DNA from: Clostridiales bacterium
GTDB taxonomy: Bacteria > Bacillota > Clostridia > Oscillospirales > Acutalibacteraceae
Direction: 5' to 3'
DNA length: 64,000 nt
NCBI GenBank assembly: GCA_022801595.1
Contig: JAAWSO010000007.1
Span: 16,123 to 80,122, forward strand
The notes under the pieces are model-generated. The model saw nothing but the letters and a program-made list of their open reading frames with translations. It was not told the origin of the DNA and searched no databases. Position 1 is the stretch's first letter; each line of letters opens with the position of its first letter. This document shows positions 35,193 to 44,098 of this stretch, in pieces. The position numbers and the translations under genes are program-made.

Positions 35193-37334
35193 TTAGTTTG
35201 CAGCGGCTTGTGCGCCGATAGTCAGGCCATTCATGGAATCGGAGATGCTGGGGGTGGTCATATTGCCGTTTTCATCCACGGTTTTACCGAAGAAATAAGC
35301 ATCAAAAATATCCTTGGCCACGCCGGTGGAATAGGTGCCTTTCGCGCCATATTCCAGAATAACAGCTACGGCGATTTCCGGCTTATCATAAGGGGCATAG
35401 CCCATAAATACCGTATTGTCGGAGTGGGTGGAGAATTCCGCGGTACCGGTCTTGCCGGCAATGGCAACACCATAGTTTGCGAAAATGCTGGCGGTACCCT
35501 CGCTGGAGCAAACCGCCCGCATCCCTTCCTGAACCAGCTTCAGGTTTTCTGGGGAAACATCCACCTTCTCCACCACCGTTGGATTCTCCGGGTCGTTTTC
35601 CATGATCACTTCATCCCGGTTGTAATTGGTGATCTTTCGGATCAGATGGGTCTGGAGCCGGGTGCCGTCGTTGGCGATGGTTGCGCAGAAGGTGGCCAAT
35701 TGTAACGGCGTAAAGGAGTTGTCCGCCTGACCGATAGCAGCTTGGATCACATCGCCAGGATTCCATACGCCGCCGGCATTGGTGCGGTATTCTGGGCTGG
35801 CAAGAATGCCCTCGTTTTCGCTCAGCTCAATCCCAGTTTTTACGCCAAGGCCAAAGCTTTCCGCATAGGCGTCAATATTTTTGATGCCCAGTAGCCGGCC
35901 CACTTCGTAGAAATACACGTTGCAGGATTTGGCCAAAGCCATGCGCAGGCTGATATTGCCATGCCCCCAGATGTTCATACATTTTGGGCGGTAGCTTGGA
36001 GCGTAATACTCATAGGTACCGGTACAATTGACTGTGGTATCGGCTGTGACAATCCCTTCCTGCAAAGCGGCTGCAGCAACGGCAGGCTTAAATACCGAAC
36101 CAGGCGTGAAAGCTCCGTTAAAAGCCCGGTTAAACAGCGGCGTAGTAGGGTCGTTAACGAGAGCGTTGTAGTAGTTGCTGTCGCTTGCATAGGCGGTCAA
36201 GTCATAGCTGGGATAAGTGGCGGCGGCCAACACGGAAAAGTCTTTGACATTCAGTACCACAACAGCCCCGGCGACACAGTCCTCTCCATCCAATTCTTTG
36301 GAAGAAGCTTTTCCAGCCTCCTGGGCCGCTTTGACATTTTTCGCCAGGGACGCGTTGGCCACCTTCTGTAAATTGGCGTCTAGGGTGGTAAACACCGTAT
36401 TTCCAGGCGTGGGCTCCTGGGTCACAGTAGACGACGCTACCGACCCGGTGCGGGTGGTTTCGATCACCTGCTTGCCGGTCGTGCCCCGCAGCTCGCTTTC
36501 AAAGGCGCTTTCAATTCCGCTTTTTCCAAGCCGGTCGTTGTAGGCATAACCCTTGTCCTTGAGAGAGTCGTACTCCTCTTGCGAAATGACGCCCATGGTG
36601 CCGACAATATGAGGAGCCAAGGCGCCGTCTGGATACTCCCGGATGGTGGTGATTTGTGTGTTGACGCCAGGCAAGGATTGAGAGTTTTCCTCGATCACCG
36701 CCACGGTTTCTTTGGAAATACCTTGGGCGAAGGTGTAAGGGTTCGAAACGCTGAAAGCGCCCAAGGTCATGGAATAGCGTACGGAAACAATATCCCGGAT
36801 TTCCTGAGGGGTGTAGGCTTCCGTATCGCATCCGTAGTTTTCAATCAGCTTTTTCATGCACATTTCCGCAGTGGCGTAGGAGTTAAGATTGAGGAATTTT
36901 TTTCCCTTTAGTTCGGCAATTTCGTCCTCTTTGTCTTCCATAAAGACATATTGTCCGGCTGCGTCTATGGTAATGGGAAGCTCGTCAATCCAGGTTTCAT
37001 TCCGGTTTTTCATTAGCTGGATCAAGGTGTGGATGGTATCATTTTCTGTGTCGGCAGTCATATACGCTTTTTCAAAGACTACTTTATAGGCGGTTTGGTT
37101 TACAGCCAGCGGTTTTCCGTTCACATCCAAGATTTCACCCCGGGCAGCGTCCAGGGCGACGGAAAACACACTGGTTTTGTTGGCTTGCTCCAAGTATTCC
37201 TCTCCGTGGACGATCTGCCAATCGGCCAAGCGGATGAAAAATACAGCGGAGGCTCCCATTAAAATGGCGGCGCTCACCCAATAGGGTGCGCCTTTTTTTA
37301 GAACTTCGGTGGTTTTTTTCATCCATTTTTTCAT
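35193..37334 (-). CDS. mrdA: Penicillin-binding protein 2 (elongasome transpeptidase)
   Basis: 713 residues. Class B PBP that crosslinks lateral-wall peptidoglycan with MreBCD/RodA. One N-terminal membrane helix (GAPYWVSAAILMGASAVFFIRL), dimerisation domain, then the transpeptidase with TPGSVFKP (active Ser), AKSCNVYFYE (SxN) and AGKTGTAEF (KTG). Slightly longer than average owing to the pedestal domain (about 60-260). Ends near the hairpin at 35082. The RodA glycosyltransferase normally paired with it is absent from this cluster. Confidence 0.95.
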   Translation of the reverse strand: MKKWMKKTTEVLKKGAPYWVSAAILMGASAVFFIRLADWQIVHGEEYLEQANKTSVFSVALDAARGEILDVNGKPLAVNQTAYKVVFEKAYMTADTENDTIHTLIQLMKNRNETWIDELPITIDAAGQYVFMEDKEDEIAELKGKKFLNLNSYATAEMCMKKLIENYGCDTEAYTPQEIRDIVSVRYSMTLGAFSVSNPYTFAQGISKETVAVIEENSQSLPGVNTQITTIREYPDGALAPHIVGTMGVISQEEYDSLKDKGYAYNDRLGKSGIESAFESELRGTTGKQVIETTRTGSVASSTVTQEPTPGNTVFTTLDANLQKVANASLAKNVKAAQEAGKASSKELDGEDCVAGAVVVLNVKDFSVLAAATYPSYDLTAYASDSNYYNALVNDPTTPLFNRAFNGAFTPGSVFKPAVAAAALQEGIVTADTTVNCTGTYEYYAPSYRPKCMNIWGHGNISLRMALAKSCNVYFYEVGRLLGIKNIDAYAESFGLGVKTGIELSENEGILASPEYRTNAGGVWNPGDVIQAAIGQADNSFTPLQLATFCATIANDGTRLQTHLIRKITNYNRDEVIMENDPENPTVVEKVDVSPENLKLVQEGMRAVCSSEGTASIFANYGVAIAGKTGTAEFSTHSDNTVFMGYAPYDKPEIAVAVILEYGAKGTYSTGVAKDIFDAYFFGKTVDENGNMTTPSISDSMNGLTIGAQAAAN

Positions 37335-37429
37335 CGGGGGCTCATGCCTCCTTTCGTGTCGTAAGCCAGAGGCTTAGGGCGTTACAGATTCTTGATGATT
37401 ATGTTGGATAAACAAAGCTGCGGCTTTGT

Positions 37430-37939
37430 TTACCGTTCCCGGAGAAAGATGGCGAAGGCCCGGTTAAAGTAGTAGGTAATGGGGAGGATTACAGCCGTGT
37501 ACGCCATACGGGGAAGGTAATGCCGGACCAAGGCGTAGCCGGCCTGTCCATAATTGGGAAAGACATAAAAGAAAATCCATTGAAAAAAGAAAATCAAGAC
37601 AATGGATGCAAGGCCCATCAGAACTGCAGTTAATAGGTTAGTCTTAAATAAGTTGGTGACCAGGGCGGAGATGGTATAGCAGCAAATGGCCAGCAAAATG
37701 GCGTGGAAGCCAATAACGTCCCCGCGCCCAAAATCAATCAGTAATCCACAAGCGACGCCAAATCCCATAGCTGCCACTTCCTTTTCAAACAGGGCAATGG
37801 ACAATGCCACTGGGATTAGCAAGGTGGGCTTGATCCCCCATAGGCTGGGAATTAGGTTTGGGGTTTGCTGGAGAAGGAACAAAACAAGAATTTCTAATGA
37901 GTAGGCGAAATAGCGGAACAAACGAAAATGGTTTTTCAT
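37430..37939 (-). CDS. mreD: Rod-shape determining protein MreD
   Basis: 169 residues with about five membrane helices (LEILVLFLLQQTPNLIPSLW, MGLASIVLIFFFQWIFFYVF, YTAVILPITYYFNRAFAIF). MreD is a core membrane part of the rod complex. Sequence is poorly conserved as usual; identity rests on size, topology and position between mreC and mrdA. Overlaps mreC by four bases (ATGA). Its stop codon lies in a small hairpin AACAAAGC/GCTTTGTT (37411-37430). Confidence 0.88.
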   Translation of the reverse strand: MKNHFRLFRYFAYSLEILVLFLLQQTPNLIPSLWGIKPTLLIPVALSIALFEKEVAAMGFGVACGLLIDFGRGDVIGFHAILLAICCYTISALVTNLFKTNLLTAVLMGLASIVLIFFFQWIFFYVFPNYGQAGYALVRHYLPRMAYTAVILPITYYFNRAFAIFLRER

Positions 37940-38916
37940 TCCGTTCCTCCTGAAGCGGCAGAAGAGGCAGCCGAGCTTCCCGAAGAAGCGGCGGAGCTAC
38001 TGGAACTGCTGGAGGAAGCCGCGCTGGAAGGAGAACTGGACGATGTGCTGGAAGAGGAGTTGATCACCGTGCTCAAGGCCTCGCCCTGCCCTTCAAAGTC
38101 CGTGATAATCAGGACATCCTTGACGGTTTTCACGTTTACAAACGGTTCTATCGTGGCATAGAGGGAAACGTCGGTGGTGTTGTTTTTTACCTCCACCGCC
38201 TTGCCAATCGGCAGATTTTTCGGGAAGATGCCGCCGATTCCGCTGGTGACGATGATATCGCCCGCCTTGACTTGGTTGTCAGCCTCCAACAGACCTAAGC
38301 GGATCAGTCCTTGATCCGCCAGCTTCAGATCGCTGGTCACAATGCCGCTGTCCCGGCTCGCCTTGTCCACTGCGGAAATGTTGGTGTCCGCGGAAAGGAT
38401 GGTGGTAACGTTGCAGTACATGGAGCTGACGCTGGAAACCCAGCCTACCAAACCAGCTTCTGTGATTACCGGGTCGTTGACGCTGACGCCGGCTAAGCTG
38501 CCTTGGTCCACCCGGAAGCTGTAAAAGACATCGTTGGGGTCGCGGCCCACCACGGAGCCAGCGACCAGTTGGTAGTCTTTGTTTTCACTTTTGAGCTCCA
38601 GAAAATTCCGAAGCTGTTCGTTTTCCTGTTTCATCTGATAATAGTCTACCAGTTGGCTGTTGAGACTGTTAATCTCCTCTTTGAGGGCTTGGTTTTCCGC
38701 CAGAAGATCCTCGTAGGAGCGGGTCAGATTGGTGGCGGTGGCTTGAGCATTATTGGCCACCATGGTGCTTACCTTCTGCATGGGCGTGGAAATGGCTCCC
38801 AAAAGGTTGGGAAAGACAAACCCGCCGGTAAATAACGTGAAAAGGGATATCAAAAAAAGGATACCCACGACAATACATAAGATTTTAAAACTTTTTTTTT
38901 GAAAATATTCTTTCAC
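37936..38916 (-). CDS. mreC: Rod-shape determining protein MreC
   Basis: 326 residues. N-terminal anchor (ILCIVVGILFLISLFTLF), coiled coil (LTRSYEDLLAENQALKEEIN), then the MreC beta domains with VAGSVVGRDPNDVFYSFRVD and VITEAGLVGWVSSV. The last 45 residues are an unusual Ser/Ala run (SSSSTSSSSPSSAASSS). GTG 38916 is used because AGGAGG stands seven bases before it. MreC links MreB and PBP2. Overlaps mreD. Confidence 0.93.
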   Translation of the reverse strand: MKEYFQKKSFKILCIVVGILFLISLFTLFTGGFVFPNLLGAISTPMQKVSTMVANNAQATATNLTRSYEDLLAENQALKEEINSLNSQLVDYYQMKQENEQLRNFLELKSENKDYQLVAGSVVGRDPNDVFYSFRVDQGSLAGVSVNDPVITEAGLVGWVSSVSSMYCNVTTILSADTNISAVDKASRDSGIVTSDLKLADQGLIRLGLLEADNQVKAGDIIVTSGIGGIFPKNLPIGKAVEVKNNTTDVSLYATIEPFVNVKTVKDVLIITDFEGQGEALSTVINSSSSTSSSSPSSAASSSSSSSSAASSGSSAASSAASGGTE

Positions 38917-39073
38917 AATCACACCTCCTATGACTCTTGGTTACGGGGGCGGCCGGATAGGTTCGGAAATTACGACTCAGCCGGCAAAAATAGGACATTT
39001 GCAATGAAAGGACAGTACATACAAAACATGCGGAGAGCGAATGACCCTCCACATGCCTGTTTCGTTATTCCAT

Positions 39074-40087
39074 TTATCGTTTGCGGCCCTTGTAATAGTC
39101 GCTTGGCAGATCAATTTCTAGGCGTTTTCCAGTCCCAGCCGCCACACAGTCCAAAGGCTCTTCCGCTACATTCACCGGCATACCGGTCATCTGTTCAATC
39201 AGCTTGTCCAGCCCGCGGAGCAATGCGCCGCCGCCGGTGAGGGTGATGCCGAAATCGATAATATCCGCGGAAAGTTCCGGGGGAGTCTTTTCCAGGGTGG
39301 TGCGAATGGCGTCCACAATCAGGGCGATGGGTTCCATCAGGGCTTCCCGTACCTCGCCGCCGGTAATGGTGGCGTTTTTGGGCAGACCGGAAGAAAGGTT
39401 CCGTCCTTTGATATCCATATAGGAATTCTCGATTTCCTCCAGAGGGAACGCGGAACCCAGCTGAATTTTAATCTGTTCCGCAGTACGCTCCCCGATCAGC
39501 AGGTTAAAATGTTTTTTTACATAGTTGATAATTGCCTCATCAAACTTGTCCCCGCCGATTCGCACGGAGCAGGAGGAAACAATGTCACCCAGGGAAATCA
39601 CCGCAACCTCTGTGGTGCCGCCGCCGATATCCACCACCATACTTCCGGTTGGCTCGCCTACGGGAAGGTTGGCGCCAATTGCCGCGGCCATGGGCTCTTC
39701 GATCAGATCCACGTTGTTGGCGCCAGCCTGCCGGGCAGCGTCCTCAACAGCCCGGCGTTCCACCTCGGTGACGCCGGAAGGAATGCATACCACGATGTGC
39801 GGACGGCCAAAGGAATTGGATTTGGTGGCCTGGCGGATGAAATGTTTGAGCATGGTGGCGGTGATGTCAAAGTCCGCGATGACGCCGTCCTTGAGGGGAC
39901 GGACAGCCACAATCGAACCCGGGGTACGGCCAATCATTTCTTTCGCCTGGGAGCCAACGGCAAGCACCGTATCGGTGCGCACATCTACTGCGACGACGGA
40001 AGGTTCCCGCATGACGATCCCTTTTCCCTTCATGTATACCAGGGTATTGGCGGTACCCAAATCAATGCCGATATCTTTTGAAAACAT
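39074..40087 (-). CDS. mreB: Rod-shape determining actin homologue MreB
   Basis: 337 residues. Actin-like ATPase that guides lateral cell-wall synthesis. Phosphate loops [19 protein letters not shown] and [17 protein letters not shown], plus [14 protein letters not shown] and [14 protein letters not shown]. Full length. Ribosome site AAAGGGGAAAA. A 150-base gap to mreC holds no gene. Own sigma-A promoter at 40227-40199. Confidence 0.97.
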   Translation of the reverse strand: MFSKDIGIDLGTANTLVYMKGKGIVMREPSVVAVDVRTDTVLAVGSQAKEMIGRTPGSIVAVRPLKDGVIADFDITATMLKHFIRQATKSNSFGRPHIVVCIPSGVTEVERRAVEDAARQAGANNVDLIEEPMAAAIGANLPVGEPTGSMVVDIGGGTTEVAVISLGDIVSSCSVRIGGDKFDEAIINYVKKHFNLLIGERTAEQIKIQLGSAFPLEEIENSYMDIKGRNLSSGLPKNATITGGEVREALMEPIALIVDAIRTTLEKTPPELSADIIDFGITLTGGGALLRGLDKLIEQMTGMPVNVAEEPLDCVAAGTGKRLEIDLPSDYYKGRKR

Positions 40088-40198
40088 TTATTTTCCCCTT
40101 TCCATTCCGCGCGGTGCGGAACAAGACCATTGCGTTCTATGATGGTAAAAGAACCGCTTATGGAGGCCATAAACAGATCCCAACATAATCTACTAATC

Positions 40199-40227
40199 AT
40201 TATACCCGTTACCACGGGAATTCTCAA
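40199..40227 (-). promoter_or_regulatory. Sigma-A promoter of mreBCD
   Basis: On the minus strand TTGAGA (40227-40222), 17-base spacer, TATAAT (40204-40199), about 110 bases before mreB. Confidence 0.85.
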
Positions 40228-40325
40228 CAAAAAAATTGTAAACAAATCTCAATAAAATTTGTAATATTTTCCTGCTTCCCGGGGAAACCGTCTCGATTTG
40301 GAGGAATGCTGACGAACCATGGGGT

Positions 40326-40886
40326 TTATGGGGTAATCCCCACTTTTTGTAAGGTGCGGTACACCTGGGAAAGAGGCAAGCCAACCACGTTGTAAAAATC
40401 CCCCTGGATGTCCCGTACCAGCAGCGCGCCACGTCCCTGGATGCCGTAGGCTCCTGCTTTGTCCAACGGCTCGCCAGTGGCTATATAAGCGGCGATTTCC
40501 TCCGAGCTGATTGGGAAAAATGTCACTTTTGTTTCTACCCAACAGCTTTCCATCCACTCCCCCCGCCGGACGCAGTAACCGGTATATACTTGGTGCTCCC
40601 GTCCGGAGAGCTGCCGGAGCATAGCCGTTGCCTGCTGGGGCGAATCCGGTTTTCCAAAGATGGTATCCTCCAGGGCTACCACAGTATCCGCAGCTAAAAC
40701 CGTATCACCGGGAAACTGGGCGGCTACAGCCTGGGCTTTTCGTTCCGCCAAATGCCGTACCAATTCCGCAGGCGGCATTGGTGTTAAAACAGTCTCATCC
40801 ACTTGGGGGACAGCCACACGGAATTGATATCCGGCCTGTCGCAAAAGTTCACTGCGCCGGGGTGATGCAGATGCAAGGATTAACAT
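40326..40886 (-). CDS. maf: Maf-family nucleotide pyrophosphatase
   Basis: 186 residues. Hydrolyses dTTP/UTP and modified nucleotides; in Bacillus linked with septum inhibition. Features: LILASASPRRSELLRQAGY at the very N-terminus, AERKAQAVA, VLAADTVVALEDTIFGKP, and GAYGIQGRGALLVRDIQGDFYNVVGLP. ATG 40886 places the conserved motif at residue 2; GTG 40898 upstream would overlap AAGGTGGGG. Upstream of mreB, the usual order. Confidence 0.93.
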   Translation of the reverse strand: MLILASASPRRSELLRQAGYQFRVAVPQVDETVLTPMPPAELVRHLAERKAQAVAAQFPGDTVLAADTVVALEDTIFGKPDSPQQATAMLRQLSGREHQVYTGYCVRRGEWMESCWVETKVTFFPISSEEIAAYIATGEPLDKAGAYGIQGRGALLVRDIQGDFYNVVGLPLSQVYRTLQKVGITP

Positions 40887-40948
40887 AGTTTTCCCCACCT
40901 TCTTCCTTTTATGTTACCTGTTTTTTGCTTTTTATTTGGGACAACAAG

Positions 40949-41000
40949 AAACGCACAAGGCAAACGGAAAAGGAATGCGTTTGGTTTGTGCGTTTTTTGT
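40949..41000. terminator. Terminator after lipoprotein remnant
   Basis: AACGCACAA (40950-40958) pairs with TTGTGCGTT (40986-40994), with a second inner stem AAACG/CGTTT, then TTTTTGTTTT on the plus side; the minus side has TTTCTTGTT. Confidence 0.65.
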
Positions 41001-41001
41001 T

Positions 41002-41402
41002 TTATGCCTTTGATTTCCAGAGCTGGTCTTGAGCCGCATCCACCAAATTGCCATCTGGATAATATGCCCATAAGCTGCCGTGGGAAGCTTTTACTGCCAG
41101 GGTTGGTTCCATCGTCACTTGGTTTTCCCCTGCGTTGGTGCGTACATCCATGATCAAATAGGTTTCCCCGGAAATGGTTTCTTCCTTCTGGAAGGCTGCG
41201 GTATACTGGTTCGGAAAATGAGCGTTCAAATATTCTGGGGTTTTGGCGAGGGCGGTTCTTTGCCGCTGGTTTGGGAAGCCACGGAGCTGCTGAAGGCTGG
41301 AGAGGACAGTGTGGAAGCATGGTCTTGGGTATCGCATCCTGTTAGTGCCGCCACCACAGCGCCAGCTGCCAACATCCCAAAAAGAATTTGTTTTTTCACC
41401 AT
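41002..41402 (-). pseudogene. Frameshifted lipoprotein
   Basis: Two overlapping frames form one protein. Frame one starts at ATG 41402 after GAAGGAT: MVKKQILFGMLAAGAVVAAL then TGCD, a clear signal peptide and lipobox, a Ser-rich linker, and a stop at about 41226. The second frame takes over at the AAAACCCC tract (about 41232-41239) and runs LAKTPEYLNAHFPNQYTA ... SLWAYYPDGNLVDAAQDQLW to a stop at 41002. Joined length about 133 residues. One-base indel in a homopolymer-rich stretch: true mutation, phase variation or sequencing error cannot be separated. Domain family not recognised. Confidence 0.65.
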
Positions 41403-41552
41403 CAATCCTTCTTTAACTAAAGAAAAATAAGTAAAATAGAGGGTTGAGCATATGCGGAATATGGAAGAGTCGTAAGGGCTGCTTTTCCCATAAATCAGAA
41501 AGCGGACGTTCCATATCCTGGAAAGAGAAACCATTTGCTCTTTTCCACAGAA

Positions 41553-43676
41553 TTAGTTTTCCACTTTCCACGATTCCAATCCCCGGTAAAAAAGTCCCCG
41601 TGTATAGGGCTTTGTCAGTTTTTCTCCAGCATGGAAGCGTTGAAAGATTTCCACAGTTTCAACAGGGTTTTCAACAGTAAAACGGAAAACTCCAAAATCC
41701 AGATTGGTTACTTCCCCCATCCGGTCCGATAGTGATAGAGGAACCGAGTTCAAAACTTCGCTGCAGCTGCCGACGCATTGGATGGGAAAGTCAACCCCCT
41801 TCCGGTCGGTGAGCAGGGGTTCCCGTGAGCCGCCTCGGGCAGCGCAGTCCCGGCATCCGCCAGGCGCATTAGCAGCGGGACAGTTGCGGCAAAGCATCAG
41901 GGGTAGCCGTCCGTAACAGATGATTCCCCGGGGTAGGCCGCCGCCGATGGCTTTGCATTGAGCCAAGGTCAGCTCAAGGGAAAGCTCCGTATCCGTCACG
42001 CCCAGCTCGTCCAGCCACTGAGCGGCGGCGGTGTTGGTGACGTTGAGGGAGAATCCTCCATGAATGATGAGGCCCAATTCCTTGGCTACCGCTACCGACC
42101 CTAGATTTCCCGCCCATACTTGGGAAATCCCCAGCTTGACGGCGGTTTCCAGTTGGTGACGGACACTCTGTTCCCTGCCAAACATCCCTCGGGGCATTTC
42201 CAGAGCAAGAGGAAAACCACGATCTAGAAGTGTTCCCAAAACTTTGGGTTTGGTGTGGAGAGGCACATAAAGAAGCTCACAGCAGTTAGCCTCTTGAGGG
42301 ATATTGCCCGCTTGCTCCACCTTGGCGAACCGGGCCCGCAGAGCCATTGGTTGTTTGGCTTTGTGGGTGTTGGCGGCAGGGATTTCGCCCAAAACAAACG
42401 GAATCCGCGGACGATGTTCCCTCTGGTGGAGCAAGTCGTCCAAGGCTTGCCGACGCAGTTGATTCAGAGCGGAAATCGGGATCGAAAGTCCTGGGGCGAT
42501 GTGACTGGAAAAGGAGGAAACGAAACATGGGGTTCCCCCTGTTTTTTGCAGTTGATCCCGACATCGTTCTTCGTCAATGGCGCGGTTCCGTGCCGCTTCT
42601 GGGATCGGGCCTTCCACAGAAGCGGTGTGGTCCTCTTCATCGCAAACCGTCAAGCAAATGGGCTGGTGTTCTAGGATCTCCAAGTGCATATGGACAGGTA
42701 TGGATTGCCTTTCGTCCTTATATAGCCCCTTAAGTTTGGAAAAGACTTCGTTGGTCGCCCCGGTAACGTCCTCTTTCCGCCGGGTGCCAAACATATCCCG
42801 GCCCAAAGCTCCATCTGGATAGCCGGTAGTAAAACCGGAGCGGGAAAAGACGGCGTTGAGGTTGTGGGAAAGCTCTGCGGGGATTTCTTCACCGGCAGCA
42901 GCGATCCGGCAGGCTGTGCTGGCAGCGGCTACATATTCCGGCCGCTTCATCCGGCCTTCAATCTTACAGGAGGTCACGCCCGCCTGGGAAAGTTCCTCAA
43001 TCCGATGGATCATGGTCAAATCCTTCAGGCTCAGGTCATAACCGGTGCCTCCTTGGGAAGCGAAGGGCAAACGGCACGGTTGAGCGCAGGAACCTCGGTT
43101 GCCGCTGCGGGAACCCAGCATGGAACTGAAATAACATTGCCCGGATACGGACATACAAAGGGCGCCGTGGACAAAATGCTCCAGCTGCACCGGCGTAGCG
43201 GCGGCGATTTCCTGGATTTCCGGCAGGGAAAGCTCCCGGGACAGTACCACCCGCTCTATCCCGGCTTGGGCCATCAGTTTTGCTCCAGCGGGCGAATGGA
43301 TGGACATTTGGGTGGAAGCATGTAGGGGCAGATCTGGCGCGCAAAGCCGCAGCAAAAACAGCAGCCCTAGATCCTGGATAATCACGGCGTCCACTGGAAG
43401 CGAACAAGCGTATTGAATAAACCGCAGCGCCGGTTCCAATTCCTCCTGCATTAGAATGGTATTGACTGCTAAATGGACGGTTACACCCCGGGCATGGCAA
43501 TATTCCACAGCAGTCTTTAAAGCGGGGTTGTCGAAATTATGGGCGCTGGCCCGGGCGCTAAAGGCACTTCCTCCTAAATAAACCGCAGTGGCGCCGGAGC
43601 GGACAGCAGCTTCCAGGGCTTCCTGGGAACCGGCCGGGGCTAAAATTTCCAAGTTGTGTTGGTTATGGCGCTCCAA
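41553..43676 (-). CDS. U32-family peptidase / RlhA-like protein
   Basis: 707 residues. N-terminal U32 domain with LEILAPAGSQEALEAAVRSGA and the signature EHFVHGALCMSVSGQCYFSS, then SGNRGSCAQPCRLPF, and a C-terminal DUF3656-type region ending with a Cys cluster (CRNCPAANAPGGCRDCAARGG). The family includes the E. coli 23S rRNA C2501 hydroxylase RlhA and collagenase-like peptidases; the Cys residues suggest an iron-sulfur cluster. Length fits the long Clostridial members. AAAGGAGGCGG site before ATG 43676. Confidence 0.9.
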   Translation of the reverse strand: MERHNQHNLEILAPAGSQEALEAAVRSGATAVYLGGSAFSARASAHNFDNPALKTAVEYCHARGVTVHLAVNTILMQEELEPALRFIQYACSLPVDAVIIQDLGLLFLLRLCAPDLPLHASTQMSIHSPAGAKLMAQAGIERVVLSRELSLPEIQEIAAATPVQLEHFVHGALCMSVSGQCYFSSMLGSRSGNRGSCAQPCRLPFASQGGTGYDLSLKDLTMIHRIEELSQAGVTSCKIEGRMKRPEYVAAASTACRIAAAGEEIPAELSHNLNAVFSRSGFTTGYPDGALGRDMFGTRRKEDVTGATNEVFSKLKGLYKDERQSIPVHMHLEILEHQPICLTVCDEEDHTASVEGPIPEAARNRAIDEERCRDQLQKTGGTPCFVSSFSSHIAPGLSIPISALNQLRRQALDDLLHQREHRPRIPFVLGEIPAANTHKAKQPMALRARFAKVEQAGNIPQEANCCELLYVPLHTKPKVLGTLLDRGFPLALEMPRGMFGREQSVRHQLETAVKLGISQVWAGNLGSVAVAKELGLIIHGGFSLNVTNTAAAQWLDELGVTDTELSLELTLAQCKAIGGGLPRGIICYGRLPLMLCRNCPAANAPGGCRDCAARGGSREPLLTDRKGVDFPIQCVGSCSEVLNSVPLSLSDRMGEVTNLDFGVFRFTVENPVETVEIFQRFHAGEKLTKPYTRGLFYRGLESWKVEN

Positions 43677-43699
43677 GGGAACCGCCTCCTTTCGGGATC

Positions 43700-44034
43700 A
43701 GTTTGTATATGATTGGTTATTTTATACCAATAAATAAAGGGAAGAACGGAATTTAACACATGGTTCAGAAAGAAAATTTCTCAAAGGAAGAGCCGAATTC
43801 CAACACCGTTCGCTGCATTCCGTCTTTATTTGTATTTTTTTATTTTATTTATACAAATAGTTGTTTTTAGGAAGGGCATTCCTATGGTTGCAGACATGCG
43901 CCCCAAGGTTGGCATCGCAAAGCCAGTGAAAAATACCGGGCAAGGGTTGGAAGTTTGCTCCGATTTGCATTAGTTGGATTTATGAATACGATATGGATAA
44001 AAAGTTTAGGCTAAATTTCGATAGCAAAGGCAAG
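43700..44034. other. Gap without recognisable gene
   Basis: Holds a hairpin TATTTGTAT/ATACAAATA (about 43829-43860) and otherwise unstructured sequence without a supported reading frame. The minus-strand promoter of the U32 gene should lie at the left edge (TATAAA near 43722). Confidence 0.4.
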
Positions 44035-44084
44035 AAAAGACTCTAGGAACGGCAAGAAAGCCGGATTCTTAGAGTCTTTTTTCA
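44035..44084. terminator. Bidirectional terminator of zapA-like gene
   Basis: AAAAGACTCTA (44035-44045) / TAGAGTCTTTT (44070-44080) with a second inner stem CGGC/GCCG and flanking T/A runs. Confidence 0.88.
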
Positions 44085-44098
44085 CTTCCGTTAGAATC

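Noticed and set aside
41226..41241. Programmed -1 frameshift in the lipoprotein gene
   Set aside because: The CCAAAACCCC tract is not a canonical slippery heptamer and no downstream pseudoknot was seen; an indel is simpler.
40880..41320. 146-codon minus-strand frame next to maf
   Set aside because: Out of frame with the lipoprotein remnant and runs through its terminator.
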